Shown: positions 1 to 8,294, counted from the first letter of the stretch. The stretch is DNA of 22,617 bases from a bacterium UBP6_UBA1196 (GCA_002310035.1 DBYC01000038.1:4082-26698); one strand, 5' to 3'. Numbers and translations: made by a program. Notes: generated from the sequence alone by a model not told the origin.

Positions 1-307
1 CCGATTCAGCAATTTCTCTGATTTCCAGAAGCGTTTTTTTCATAAGAAGAAGATCGATATCAAGCAGAACGATGTGCTCTTCCCCGCCTATAGGATCGCT
101 TCTTTTGTCAAAAGGCCAGCATGTCGGCATTCCCACGAAATCACCGCGCGAATTCGCCCCGAAAAGAGGCATCCACCCTTCTTTCGCGTCGTTTATTTCG
201 ATATATACGCCGGTTTTCTCCTTACGAACGCGGTATTCCATATTGAGAATATCGAGATTCCACCCGACTATCGTCTTTTTTCTGTTTGAAATGATACTTG
301 TACACAT
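1..307 (-). CDS. Ntn-type linear amide C-N hydrolase, N-terminal part (cut by window edge)
   Basis: The reading frame is open from the ATG at 305-307 to the left edge, giving the first 102 residues. The protein begins Met-Cys-Thr-Ser. The choloylglycine hydrolase / penicillin V acylase / acid ceramidase-like families begin this way: removal of Met exposes Cys2 as the N-terminal nucleophile. A second hallmark follows at residues 13-20 (IVGWNLDI), matching the family's G-R-N-x-D segment near the active site. Here Trp16 stands where Arg is usual, while Asn17 and Asp19 are kept. Later residues include WMPLFGANSRGDFVGMP. No signal peptide is visible. The start lies 10 bases after the pyrE stop on the same strand, so it is probably the distal gene of that operon, although no clear Shine-Dalgarno is seen. 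The substrate cannot be judged, and the rest of the protein, including the other catalytic residues, lies outside the window. Confidence 0.6.
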   Translation of the reverse strand, partial: MCTSIISNRKKTIVGWNLDILNMEYRVRKEKTGVYIEINDAKEGWMPLFGANSRGDFVGMPTCWPFDKRSDPIGGEEHIVLLDIDLLLMKKTLLEIREIAES

Positions 308-317
308 AAGTGTAAAT

Positions 318-992
318 CTACTTCGCACCGTAGATTTTGTAGTAATCCTCGATCCTGGATTTCATTTCATCGTCGATGAGGACTTTGCCGCCTACTTTGC
401 GGCCGTAGAGATATTCGACAACTTCCGCCATGTTCACGATGGAGAAAGTTTTCATTCCGAAATCGTCACGGATCTCATCAAGCGCGCTTTTATCGCCTGT
501 TCCGCGCTCCATTCTGTTGACCGAGACTGAAAGTGCCGCAAGTTCGATATCGGCTGCCGCTTTGAGGAGCGGAACCGTCTCGCGGATGCTTGTTCCGGCC
601 GTCGTGACATCTTCAATTATGAGGACTCTGTCCCCTTTCTGAAGTTTGTGGCCGATGAGGTTTCCCCCTTCGCCGTGATCTTTGACCTCTTTTCTGTTGA
701 AGCAGAAGGAGACATTCTTGCCGAATTTCGAGCTGAGGGCAATAGATGCAGAAACTGCAAGCGGAATTCCTTTGTAAGCCGGCCCGAAAAGGACATCGAA
801 CTCACCTTTCGTGTTTTCCATGATCGATTCAGCGTAAAATTCACCAAGTTTCGCGATCTGCTCGCCAGTCCTGTATTTGCCGGTATTTACGAAAAACGGG
901 GTTTTTCTGCCGCTTTTTGTGACAAAATCGCCGAAAGTAAGAACTTCGCATGCAACCATAAAATCAATGAAATCATGTTTGTAGTTATTCAT
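318..992 (-). CDS. pyrE: orotate phosphoribosyltransferase
   Basis: This cytoplasmic enzyme of de novo pyrimidine synthesis joins orotate and PRPP to give orotidine 5'-monophosphate. The 224-residue length is normal for PyrE. The PRPP-binding loop is clear at residues 123-135 (VLIIEDVTTAGTS). Further family signatures are the N-terminal FGDFVTKSGRKTPFF segment at 20-34, the FGPAYKGIPLA segment at 69-79, and the flexible catalytic loop with Lys101, Lys104, His106 and Glu108 (NRKEVKDHGEGG). The ATG at 990-992 is supported by an AAGAGGT Shine-Dalgarno a few bases upstream. It lies 17 bases downstream of the S41 protease gene on the same strand and is probably cotranscribed with it. No attenuator-like structure is evident in the 17-base gap. 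All key residues seem intact. Confidence 0.95.
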   Translation of the reverse strand: MNNYKHDFIDFMVACEVLTFGDFVTKSGRKTPFFVNTGKYRTGEQIAKLGEFYAESIMENTKGEFDVLFGPAYKGIPLAVSASIALSSKFGKNVSFCFNRKEVKDHGEGGNLIGHKLQKGDRVLIIEDVTTAGTSIRETVPLLKAAADIELAALSVSVNRMERGTGDKSALDEIRDDFGMKTFSIVNMAEVVEYLYGRKVGGKVLIDDEMKSRIEDYYKIYGAK

Positions 993-1009
993 TTTGACCT
1001 CTTAAATTG

Positions 1010-2356
1010 TTAGAATGTATAGTCTATTTTTCCCATTCCTTTGAGTTCTCTCGGGATGAGTTCCTCTATCCTTCTGCGCTTAGCAGTTTTCCTGGCAGCA
1101 GCTTCAGCAGAACATTTTCCGTTGGCAAAATAGTAAAGAGCAGCGGCAAGCTCGCCTTCCCTTTCGTCGCCGAAATCGTGCATAAAATCGTCGTATGCCT
1201 GACAGTCAGGATCTATTCCAAGGAAGAAATCACCGTAATCCTCTGCATTTGCATATTTAAAAGTGATCGGAACTATTGTTTCCTCGCAGATGTCGAGGGC
1301 GTTCATCCCGACCGGTTTTCCGTAAGTCGTTTCACCGACGATAACGACATCAAAAAAAGGTGTCAGCGAGTTAAGCACCATTTCGGAGGCGCTTGCCGTT
1401 CCGGAAGAGACGATAAATGCGACTTTTTTCACATTTTCGAGTGAATTTTTCAGTTTTTTCCCTTTATAGTCGACATTTTTTTCCGAGTGTTTGTTGTTGT
1501 AGATGATCTTTATGATATCCTGATCCTTGCCCTTACTCCCGGCGACCAGATTCACAAGCTGTTCGGCGATTTTGACGAGCCCGCCGCCGTTGTAGCGCAA
1601 ATCAAGAACCAGCTGCTCGACATTCTCTTCCTTGAAGATGGCGAACGCTTCGTTAAGCTCATCCTCAGAGGAGTTTATGAACGATTTAAGGTGAAGATAA
1701 CCTGTTTTAACTCCGCCGCTCTCAAGAACTTTCGATGCTAGAACCGATTTTGCGGTATAATCATCCAGCACGACCGTAGTTTCAAGCTCCTGACCTTCGT
1801 CAAGCACAAGAAATTTCACTTCTTCCCCTTTATTTTCAGCATTGTAGACATTGTTCCAGTCGGTTTTTTCCTCAAAACCGGCATCATTCCTGTGCTGCTT
1901 GTTGTATTCGCCGTTTTCGTCAAGTTCCTCAACTGTAACACCGTTCATGGCAAGCACTTTCTGACCGCGCCTCAGCCCGGCATCTCCTGCCGGACTTCCT
2001 GGATAAACCATCGAAATATAGAGCTCGTTGGCATCATTCCTCATCCATGAAAGCCCCATTCCGTAACGCTTTCCGGCATAATAGCCGTCATGTTCAGCTT
2101 TTGAAGCGACATACGAAAACCTGTCGATCAGCTTGTCGCCTTCGCGGTATTTCACGGCATTCATCATATCGGCAAGCGAATCGTAGCTGGTCGGATCGAT
2201 AAGAGGAATATGCTCATACCAGAGATACCACTCTTTCAGATAGGCATAAGCGCGCATTTTGACTGTAGCGTCGGAACATTCAGTCTGGATCTGATTTTCG
2301 CACGAAATCAAAAGCATAAAAACTGTAAAAAACACTGTGCAGAATTGTTTTTTCAT
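1010..2356 (-). CDS. S41-family C-terminal processing peptidase, lipoprotein
   Basis: This predicted lipoprotein of 448 residues is a serine protease of the CtpA/Prc type. The signal peptide ends in a lipobox (LLISC, lipid Cys19). A PDZ domain follows at about 100-150 (GLSWMRND..., MVYPGSPAGDAGLRRGQ). The S41 catalytic core is at about 220-370, with the strand VLDLRYNGGG near 250 and the nucleophile in GTASASEM. Ser322 and Lys347 are 25 residues apart, as the Ser-Lys dyad is in E. coli Prc. I place the start at the ATG at 2354-2356. A longer frame begins at an in-frame GTG four codons upstream, but that GTG overlaps the GGAGGAG ribosome binding site that serves the ATG. The short C-terminal region (about 395-448) is basic. 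The gene heads a probable operon with pyrE. The target of the protease is unknown; proteins of this class usually trim envelope proteins. Confidence 0.9.
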   Translation of the reverse strand: MKKQFCTVFFTVFMLLISCENQIQTECSDATVKMRAYAYLKEWYLWYEHIPLIDPTSYDSLADMMNAVKYREGDKLIDRFSYVASKAEHDGYYAGKRYGMGLSWMRNDANELYISMVYPGSPAGDAGLRRGQKVLAMNGVTVEELDENGEYNKQHRNDAGFEEKTDWNNVYNAENKGEEVKFLVLDEGQELETTVVLDDYTAKSVLASKVLESGGVKTGYLHLKSFINSSEDELNEAFAIFKEENVEQLVLDLRYNGGGLVKIAEQLVNLVAGSKGKDQDIIKIIYNNKHSEKNVDYKGKKLKNSLENVKKVAFIVSSGTASASEMVLNSLTPFFDVVIVGETTYGKPVGMNALDICEETIVPITFKYANAEDYGDFFLGIDPDCQAYDDFMHDFGDEREGELAAALYYFANGKCSAEAAARKTAKRRRIEELIPRELKGMGKIDYTF

Positions 2357-2380
2357 CGTCTCCTCCACAAAAAACCTGAA

Positions 2381-2409
2381 ATTTTACTCAAAAAAACTGA
2401 TTTTGGAAA
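2381..2409 (-). promoter_or_regulatory. candidate sigma70-type promoter for the S41 protease-pyrE operon
   Basis: Read on the minus strand, TTTCCA (2404-2409) and TAAAAT (2381-2386) are separated by 17 bases. This puts transcription start near 2374 and gives a leader of about 18 bases that holds the GGAGGAG ribosome binding site. It is one of two divergent candidate promoters in the 2357-2503 gap. Identified by eye only. Confidence 0.4.
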
Positions 2410-2438
2410 TTAAAGGACCATGAGAGAATGCAAACTTC

Positions 2439-2467
2439 TTGTAAAATTAAAGTTTTTCATATATAAA
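2439..2467 (+). promoter_or_regulatory. candidate sigma70-type promoter for lepA
   Basis: TTGTAA (2439-2444) and TATAAA (2462-2467) are separated by exactly 17 bases, close to the sigma70 consensus. The predicted start of transcription, near 2474, leaves a leader of about 30 bases before the lepA ATG at 2504. The promoter lies inside the upstream in-frame extension that begins at 2420, which argues against that longer start. Confidence 0.5.
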
Positions 2468-2503
2468 CGCGCGGTTTTTATTAACTTGGGTTCCAAGGTT
2501 AGT

Positions 2504-4309
2504 ATGAAAAACATCAACAATATCAGAAATTTTTCGATCGTAGCCCACATAGACCACGGCAAATCGACCCTTTCAGACCGTCTTCTCGAAATGACTGGCG
2601 GCCTCAGCGAAAGGGAAATGACCGAGCAGTTTCTCGACGATATGGAGCTCGAGAAGGAGCGCGGGATCACGATCAAGGCGCGCGCCGTCACGGTTTTCCA
2701 CGAATACAAAGGCGAAAAATACGAGTTCAACTTCATCGATACTCCAGGACACGTCGATTTTTCCTACGAAGTCAGCCGCGCGCTCACAAGCTGCGAAGGA
2801 GCTCTGCTTGTAGTTGACGCAACTCAGGGAGTCGAGGCTCAGACTCTGGCAAACGTATATATGGCTATCGACAACGACCTCGCTATCGTTCCTGTCATCA
2901 ACAAAATCGACCTTCCGAGCGCCGATGTCGAAAAAACTAAAACCGAAATCGCCGATATAATCGGAATCGACACCGAAGATGCTTCTCTCGTTTCGGCAAA
3001 AACGGGGGTCGGAGTAAGAGAACTTCTTGACAAAATCGTGACTGAAATCCCGGCTCCGAAAACCGATCCTTCGATGAAAACAAGGGCTCTCGTGTTCGAC
3101 AGTTGGTTTGATGCTTATGTCGGAGTCAGAATGATGGTGAGAATGTTCGACGGCGAAATCAAAACGGGCGACATCATCCATCTCATGCACTCGGATGCCG
3201 ATTACGAAGTCATCGAGATCGCGAAATATATGCCTTTTCTCAAGAAAGTGGACTCGCTTTCCGCGGGCGAAGTCGGCGTTATAGCTGCCGGAATCAAGAC
3301 TATCCACGATGTCAGGATCGGTGAAACGATAACTCTGGCAAACGATCCTACGACTACTCCCCTTCCCGGCTTCAAACCGATGAAACAGATGGTTTTCTGC
3401 GGAGTTTTCCCGGTTGAAACTTCAAAATACGAGGAAGTGAAACGCGCCGTTGAAAAGCTTGCACTCAACGACTCGAGTTTTTCCTACGAGCCTGAAAATT
3501 CTACAGCTTTGGGTTACGGCTTCCGCTGCGGATTTTTGGGAATGCTCCACCTTGAAATCGTAAAAGAGAGGCTTGAGCGTGAATTCGGGCTCGAACTAAT
3601 CACGACAGCTCCTAGTGTCGCATACAAAGTCGTCCTAACGAACGGAGATGAAGTCATCGTCGAAAACCCCGACAAACTTCCGAAACCGCAGATAATTGCC
3701 CACATAGAGGAACCTATCGTCAAAGCTTCGGTATTTACTCCGGCGGAATTTATCGGCGGGCTCGTAAAACTCTGCCTTGACAAGCGCGGAAAGCAGAAAA
3801 ACATGATCTATCAGGCGGCTGACAGAGTCATTCTCGAATACGAAATGCCGCTCAGCGAGATAGTTTACGACTTTTATGACAAACTGAAATCGATCTCGCG
3901 CGGATTCGCTTCGCTTGACTACGAATTCGACCGCTACGAAAAGTCGAACCTCGTCAAAATGGATATTCTCATCAACGGAGAGCCGGTCGACGCGCTCTCA
4001 GTCATCGTCCACAAAGACAATTCATACCAGATGGGACGCTCGTTAGTCATGAAGATGCGCCGCGTCATACCGAGACAGATGTACGACGTCGCGATCCAGG
4101 CTGCTATTGGTTCGACCGTAATTTCACGCGAAACAGTCAAGGCTTACAGAAAGGATGTCACCTCGAAATGCTACGGCGGCGACGTATCACGAAAGAGAAA
4201 ACTTCTCGAAAAGCAGAAGGAAGGAAAAAAGCGGATGAAACAGCTCGGAAACGTCGAAATCCCGCAGGAAGCCTTCCTTGCCGTCCTTGAAGCAGGTGAA
4301 GAAGAATGA
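2504..4309 (+). CDS. lepA: elongation factor 4 (ribosome back-translocating GTPase)
   Basis: The 601-residue protein matches the usual LepA length. LepA is a ribosome-associated translational GTPase that acts on stalled or mistranslocated ribosomes. GTP-binding motifs are complete: G1 AHIDHGKST at 14-22, switch region RGITIKA at 53-59, G3 DTPGHVD at 79-85 and G4 NKID at 133-136. The EF-G-like domains follow, and then the LepA-specific C-terminal domain with basic segments (GGDVSRKRKLLEKQK and after). I chose the ATG at 2504 because the family begins MKNIRNFSIIAHIDHGKS, because a promoter covers the longer extension, and because an AAGG lies a few bases upstream. Its stop overlaps the start of the DUF2062 gene (ATGA). 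It therefore leads a three-gene plus-strand operon. LepA often neighbours signal peptidase genes in other bacteria, but not here. Confidence 0.97.
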   Translation: MKNINNIRNFSIVAHIDHGKSTLSDRLLEMTGGLSEREMTEQFLDDMELEKERGITIKARAVTVFHEYKGEKYEFNFIDTPGHVDFSYEVSRALTSCEGALLVVDATQGVEAQTLANVYMAIDNDLAIVPVINKIDLPSADVEKTKTEIADIIGIDTEDASLVSAKTGVGVRELLDKIVTEIPAPKTDPSMKTRALVFDSWFDAYVGVRMMVRMFDGEIKTGDIIHLMHSDADYEVIEIAKYMPFLKKVDSLSAGEVGVIAAGIKTIHDVRIGETITLANDPTTTPLPGFKPMKQMVFCGVFPVETSKYEEVKRAVEKLALNDSSFSYEPENSTALGYGFRCGFLGMLHLEIVKERLEREFGLELITTAPSVAYKVVLTNGDEVIVENPDKLPKPQIIAHIEEPIVKASVFTPAEFIGGLVKLCLDKRGKQKNMIYQAADRVILEYEMPLSEIVYDFYDKLKSISRGFASLDYEFDRYEKSNLVKMDILINGEPVDALSVIVHKDNSYQMGRSLVMKMRRVIPRQMYDVAIQAAIGSTVISRETVKAYRKDVTSKCYGGDVSRKRKLLEKQKEGKKRMKQLGNVEIPQEAFLAVLEAGEEE

Positions 4310-4860
4310 TGGAAAAACAAAAAACCGACAGAAAGATCCCATGGTATGACCTTAAGTCGCAGTTTCTGAGGATCTGGAAAAAACTCATTCACCTGAACGC
4401 AGACCCGCACGATATAGCGTTCGGTCTTGCGCTCGGGATTTTTGTCGGATTTCTCCCGATAATGGGAATTCAGATGGTTGTCGCCGGGCTTGTGTGCCTT
4501 CCTTTCAAGCATGCGAACAAACCGGCGGCGGTTGCCGGAGTGTGGATCACGAACCCGCTGACAGTAATTCCGATCTACGCTTTCATCTACTGGATCGGAA
4601 CTTTCTTTTATCCGGCAGATCACATTGTCACACCTGGTACGATCATGTCAAAAATGAGGGCAGTTCTCGAACTTGAAGGCTTTGTGGAACAGACAAAAGG
4701 ATTTCTTGCTCTGGGAGCCGACATCTTTCTTCCGATGTGCATCGGCGGCGCAGTCGTAGGACTTATCGCGATGATCCCGACTTACTTCATAACAAAAAAA
4801 TCGATCATGGTTTACCGCGCGAAAAAAAGCGCAAAGAAGGCAGGTCAGGATGCAAAGTAG
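4306..4860 (+). CDS. DUF2062 family membrane protein
   Basis: This is a 184-residue inner-membrane protein of the DUF2062 family, whose biochemical role is not established. Family features are the segment IAFGLALGIFVGFLPIMGIQ at about 42-61, and the motif VWITNPLTVIPIY at about 82-94 with its conserved N-P. Three or four hydrophobic spans are visible at about 42-67, 76-104 and 136-163. Between them lies a charged loop. The N-terminus is basic and the tail is Lys-rich. Two start codons, ATG at 4306 and ATG at 4309, are adjacent; the first overlaps the lepA stop as ATGA, indicating translational coupling. The 3' end overlaps the exonuclease gene by 11 bases. DUF2062 proteins are sometimes found with lipid A or glycosyltransferase genes, but nothing of that kind is next to this one, so I infer no specific function. 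Confidence 0.85.
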   Translation: MMEKQKTDRKIPWYDLKSQFLRIWKKLIHLNADPHDIAFGLALGIFVGFLPIMGIQMVVAGLVCLPFKHANKPAAVAGVWITNPLTVIPIYAFIYWIGTFFYPADHIVTPGTIMSKMRAVLELEGFVEQTKGFLALGADIFLPMCIGGAVVGLIAMIPTYFITKKSIMVYRAKKSAKKAGQDAK

Positions 4861-5458
4861 CGGAGTAACTGTTTTCGACCTTGAAACGACCGGCCTTTCG
4901 CCAAGTTACGGCGACAGGATCACTGAAATCGGAGCTGTCAAACTATCCGGTAACAAGCTTTGCGGAGTTTTCCAGACTCTAGTAAACCCCGAAAGAAAAA
5001 TTCCTGACAAAATCGTCGAAATAACCGGGATCACTAACGAAATGGTTTGCGACAAGCCCACGATCTCTCAGGTCCTTCCTCTTTTTGTAGACTTTATCGG
5101 CGAAGATATCCTTGTTGCGCATAACGCCAAATTCGACACATCTTTCCTTCGCTACGAGCTGAAGGAATGCGGCATAAACAAGAATTTCGAGACTTACTGC
5201 ACTCTTCTCAACTCGCGCAAAGAAGTCAAGACATCGGCCAATTTCAAGCTTTCGACTCTTAAGAATCATTTCAACTTAAAGCCGATGGGAGCTATGCACC
5301 GCGCCCTTTCCGACGCTTACGTCACGGCTCAACTTTATCTCAAACTCACGAAAAACTGGGGAACAGACACCATGAACCAGTTTGAAAAGGAGATCGAACG
5401 CCTTACAGCTTCGATGGAAAGCGACGACCTCTTCCTTATAGATCCTAAAATCATGTGA
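4850..5458 (+). CDS. DnaQ-like 3'-5' exonuclease (DEDDh family)
   Basis: The protein has 202 residues and resembles the proofreading epsilon subunit of DNA polymerase III and related stand-alone exonucleases. All DEDDh residues are present: Asp10 and Glu12 in FDLETTG, Asp96 in AHNAKFD, and His150 and Asp155 in HRALSDA. This points to an active 3'-5' exonuclease that uses two metal ions. A short C-terminal tail (about 170-202) carries no recognisable clamp-binding motif. The start overlaps the DUF2062 gene by 11 bases, and AGG sits just upstream of the ATG. It is the last gene of the lepA operon. It ends 18 bases from the stop of the convergent pseudouridine synthase gene. It may be the replicative epsilon subunit or an accessory exonuclease; the sequence alone does not settle this. 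Confidence 0.9.
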   Translation: MQSSGVTVFDLETTGLSPSYGDRITEIGAVKLSGNKLCGVFQTLVNPERKIPDKIVEITGITNEMVCDKPTISQVLPLFVDFIGEDILVAHNAKFDTSFLRYELKECGINKNFETYCTLLNSRKEVKTSANFKLSTLKNHFNLKPMGAMHRALSDAYVTAQLYLKLTKNWGTDTMNQFEKEIERLTASMESDDLFLIDPKIM

Positions 5459-5476
5459 TTCCGGCGATCCTTTCGC

Positions 5477-6139
5477 TTATTGCATCATGTGATTTTCCGG
5501 CATTTCCGCAGAAAAAACGAGTTTTTCCTTTGTGACCGGGTGTTCGATTTCAAGAGAATAAGCCCAAAGTGCGATATTTGAACCGATTTTTGCGTTTTTG
5601 TTGTATTTGTGATCGTTCATTATCGGCAGTCCGCGCGACGAGAGCTGGACTCTGATCTGGTGCGCTCTGCCCGTTTCAAGCGTGATTTTAAGCAGAGACC
5701 TGCCATCTTTTGAGTTCAGTGTTTCGTAGGAAAGGCGCGCGAATTTTGCCTTTGGATTCTCTTTTTTCGATACAAAGACCTCGTTTGTCGCTTCGTTTTT
5801 GACGAGATAATCTTCGAGAACCGCTTTTTTCTGCTTCGGAATCCCGTCAACAATAGCTAAGTAGCACTTTTTCCAGACATTCTGCCTTATCTGCTCGCTA
5901 AGACGTGACGCCGCCTTCGAAGTTTTTGCGAAGACCATGACTCCGCCGACCGGCTGGGCGAGCCTGTGGACAATGCCAAGAAACACATTGCCCGGTTTAT
6001 TATATTTTTTTTTGAGATAATCTTTCAGGATGCTCTGAAAATCGTCGTTTGAAGCTGCGTCGTTCTTCTGGACAGCGATCCCCTGCGGCTTTACGACGAC
6101 AAGAAGATGGTTGTCTTCAAAAAGGATTTCAGGCTGCAT
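5477..6139 (-). CDS. RluA-family RNA pseudouridine synthase, catalytic Asp replaced by Ala
   Basis: The 220-residue protein has the single catalytic domain of the RluA family, with no S4 RNA-binding domain. RluA-family enzymes isomerise uridine to pseudouridine in rRNA or tRNA. Recognisable parts are LLVVVKPQGIAV at 12-23, VHRLAQPVGGVMVFAKT at 57-73, the Tyr93 segment KCYLAIVDG, and GRAHQIRVQL in the C-terminal half. In the family signature HRLD the Asp is the catalytic nucleophile. Here residue 61 is Ala (codon GCC at 5957-5959), while the flanking signature is intact. This suggests loss or change of catalysis, or a sequencing error: a single base would convert GAC to GCC. The start lies 9 bases after the stop of the toroid lipoprotein gene, so it is probably the last gene of that transcript. 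The RNA target is unknown. Confidence 0.85.
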   Translation of the reverse strand: MQPEILFEDNHLLVVVKPQGIAVQKNDAASNDDFQSILKDYLKKKYNKPGNVFLGIVHRLAQPVGGVMVFAKTSKAASRLSEQIRQNVWKKCYLAIVDGIPKQKKAVLEDYLVKNEATNEVFVSKKENPKAKFARLSYETLNSKDGRSLLKITLETGRAHQIRVQLSSRGLPIMNDHKYNKNAKIGSNIALWAYSLEIEHPVTKEKLVFSAEMPENHMMQ

Positions 6140-6148
6140 GATGTCGGA

Positions 6149-8275
6149 TTATTTCCATTCGATCGCTTTCCACTCTTCGTCAGTGAAAAGTTTTGAAGTG
6201 TAGTGGACGCCGGAAATAGCGTGATATGTAGAATCTATGCGGAGCTCCTCGTTGTCAGGCCTCATGCTGAGCGCACCGCGGACTTTGTCGGGACGCTTTA
6301 CCCAGTAGGTGTCTTCGTCTTTGAACTGAAGACCGAGAACATATCCCATCATTCCGCGCAGAGTTTTTGAATATCTTTCATAACGCTCTTTGTCACCGAT
6401 CTCGCGTGCAAGTCTTGTTGCCGCCGAAAGACCTTCGGAATAAACGCCCGTTCCGGCAAACTGCGTACTCAAAGCGCCCTGTCTGCCGGGTTCCGCATCG
6501 CTTCCGAGCGGTTTGTATTTTTTGAGCATCCAGTCTTCAAGCTGGAAAACGAAATCTGCATATCTTCTGTCTTTTGTAATGCTCCAAGCTTCCTGATAAG
6601 CGCGTACCTGCCAGGGAACAAACGGTCCCTGCTGGTTTTCCTTGTTGTTCCAGAACGCCTGATAGAATTCGTATGCTTTTTCGACCGCTTCAAGTGCCGG
6701 TTTATATTTTGTTTTTTTGTAATATCTCGCAAGGATGAGAAGCGTTTCGCCGGGATAGTACATCTGGTCGACATCGCGGTAATTTCCGGCGAAATCGGTG
6801 AGAAGTTTGCCGTCCGGCTGCTGCAGTGAGATTATCGCGTCAGTCATCTGTTTCATCGTCGCTTCATAACCAGGAACTTCGAGTTCAAGCATCGCGCCAA
6901 GCAGGAAAGCGGTCCCGGCAATACTGCGGACTCTGCGCTGATAAGGCCAGTCGAGCCACTTTCCGTTGTGACCTTCCTTCAAAAATCTTGCAAAAGTGTC
7001 GATCGCCTTTTTGACGCTCGCGATTTTAACGGGATCTTTCTGGTCTTTTGCGATCTCAGCAAGGACAAAAACAGCGTTCAGGTTGCGAAGTCCCCAGTCT
7101 TCATCGGGTTCAAGATCCTTCGACGGAAAGAAAGTGTACATGTATCTGCCAGCTTCCTCGCCTTCAGTCAGCTGATTTTTCAGATACCATCCCCACGAAT
7201 TGTTGACGGCATCTATAAGATCCTGTCTAGTTACATTTTCGACATAGACACGGCTTCTCGTGAAGGCAAGTTCCTTCGCCTTTTCCATTTTTTCGCTGAG
7301 AACGAAATCCTGAGTCATGAAAACAGTGATTTTAGCGTTTTTCCACTCGTGTTCAGGAAGTCCCGCATCAACTGCAAGCTGGCGGACAACGCCTACACCG
7401 TCTTCGATCTGAGTTCTGACGATATAAACAGGCAGGATCGCCGCGCTTTTGCCGTCTTTCGAGAGCGTGAATCCCATTCCGGCTCTCTTTTTTGCGTTGA
7501 GAAGCTGCTCGGAAGGATTTCTAAGTTCCATCTGCGAATGAAGGACAGAAAGCTCGACTGATGCCGGAGCTGTCTCGTCGGGTTTGATTTTTTCGGTAAG
7601 CTCTTTCAGCGCAGCCGAAAGCGTTGCCGCCGAAGAAAGGACCATGTCTGTGACAGCCGCGTTTCTGAAAACAGAGACAGCAAGACCGACTTTTTTGTTT
7701 CCGAGTTCTGCCGGGACTGCCGAAACGACATCTTCCGCACTGCATTTTTTATTTGCAAAGCAGCGGATCTTCTCTGCGATGAGCTGAGCGTCCTCGAGCG
7801 TGATCTTTTCGGTATTGAAAGCCTCGATCTGCGCGATCATCGGCACCTTGGAACGTTCTCTGACGACCGTAAAATCGGTTTTTCCGTAAAGTTTGCCGCC
7901 GACTTTGATATCGAGACGCCAGTTTCCGGCAGCCATCGGCTTCGGTCCTCTGTAATAGACGAGCGAACGCTTCCATTCGGGCTTCATATCCATCACTTTC
8001 GTGTAAGCTGCCTTTCCTTCAGGATCGATCCAGATAAATTCAGCCTCATATCCCTTTTCAGTCGGATTCCAGTAAGCACGCGAAGCCACTTTTTCGGCAT
8101 CTACAGGAAAAGTGTCGGTGATTTCCTTGAGATCGGATGAATCAGTGTTAGGAATGCCGACGATAACGGTTTTCAGATTGCTTTCACTGGCAATCGTGTC
8201 AGTTTTTTCATAATTGGCTTTGTTGCATGAAACAAAAGCCGTAACAAGCAGAATAAGCGTTAAAAGTTTTTTCAT
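6149..8275 (-). CDS. lipoprotein with Ig-like, AMMECR1-like and alpha/alpha-toroid regions
   Basis: The protein has 708 residues. A lipoprotein signal ends in FVSC (lipid Cys17), followed by Asn, so outer-membrane or surface placement is likely. Residues about 35-138 look like a beta-sandwich domain (FIWIDPEGK..., AAGNWRLDIKVGGK). Residues about 150-325 resemble AMMECR1: SVELSVLHSQMEL near 239-251, AAILPVYIVRTQIEDG near 278-293, and AGLPEHEWKNAKITVF at 304-319. The canonical LRGCIG motif of AMMECR1 is not present, so that assignment is tentative. Residues about 355-705 form repeated helix pairs typical of a six-hairpin or (alpha/alpha) toroid fold (MYYPGETLLILARYYKKT at 505-522; AWSITKDRRYADFVFQLEDW). 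Such folds occur in glycan-processing enzymes and epimerases, but I cannot name a reaction. The ATG follows a GGAG site. It lies 19 bases after the Cys-rich lipoprotein gene and is probably cotranscribed with it. Confidence 0.75.
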   Translation of the reverse strand: MKKLLTLILLVTAFVSCNKANYEKTDTIASESNLKTVIVGIPNTDSSDLKEITDTFPVDAEKVASRAYWNPTEKGYEAEFIWIDPEGKAAYTKVMDMKPEWKRSLVYYRGPKPMAAGNWRLDIKVGGKLYGKTDFTVVRERSKVPMIAQIEAFNTEKITLEDAQLIAEKIRCFANKKCSAEDVVSAVPAELGNKKVGLAVSVFRNAAVTDMVLSSAATLSAALKELTEKIKPDETAPASVELSVLHSQMELRNPSEQLLNAKKRAGMGFTLSKDGKSAAILPVYIVRTQIEDGVGVVRQLAVDAGLPEHEWKNAKITVFMTQDFVLSEKMEKAKELAFTRSRVYVENVTRQDLIDAVNNSWGWYLKNQLTEGEEAGRYMYTFFPSKDLEPDEDWGLRNLNAVFVLAEIAKDQKDPVKIASVKKAIDTFARFLKEGHNGKWLDWPYQRRVRSIAGTAFLLGAMLELEVPGYEATMKQMTDAIISLQQPDGKLLTDFAGNYRDVDQMYYPGETLLILARYYKKTKYKPALEAVEKAYEFYQAFWNNKENQQGPFVPWQVRAYQEAWSITKDRRYADFVFQLEDWMLKKYKPLGSDAEPGRQGALSTQFAGTGVYSEGLSAATRLAREIGDKERYERYSKTLRGMMGYVLGLQFKDEDTYWVKRPDKVRGALSMRPDNEELRIDSTYHAISGVHYTSKLFTDEEWKAIEWK

Positions 8276-8294
8276 TTTTTTCTCCTATTTAATT

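Noticed and set aside
72..530. Plus-strand frame of 152 codons at the left edge
   Set aside because: It runs antisense to pyrE and the Ntn hydrolase, both of which have clear family motifs on the minus strand.
2573..3307. Minus-strand frame of 244 codons inside lepA
   Set aside because: It lies opposite the conserved GTPase domain of lepA and shows no family features.
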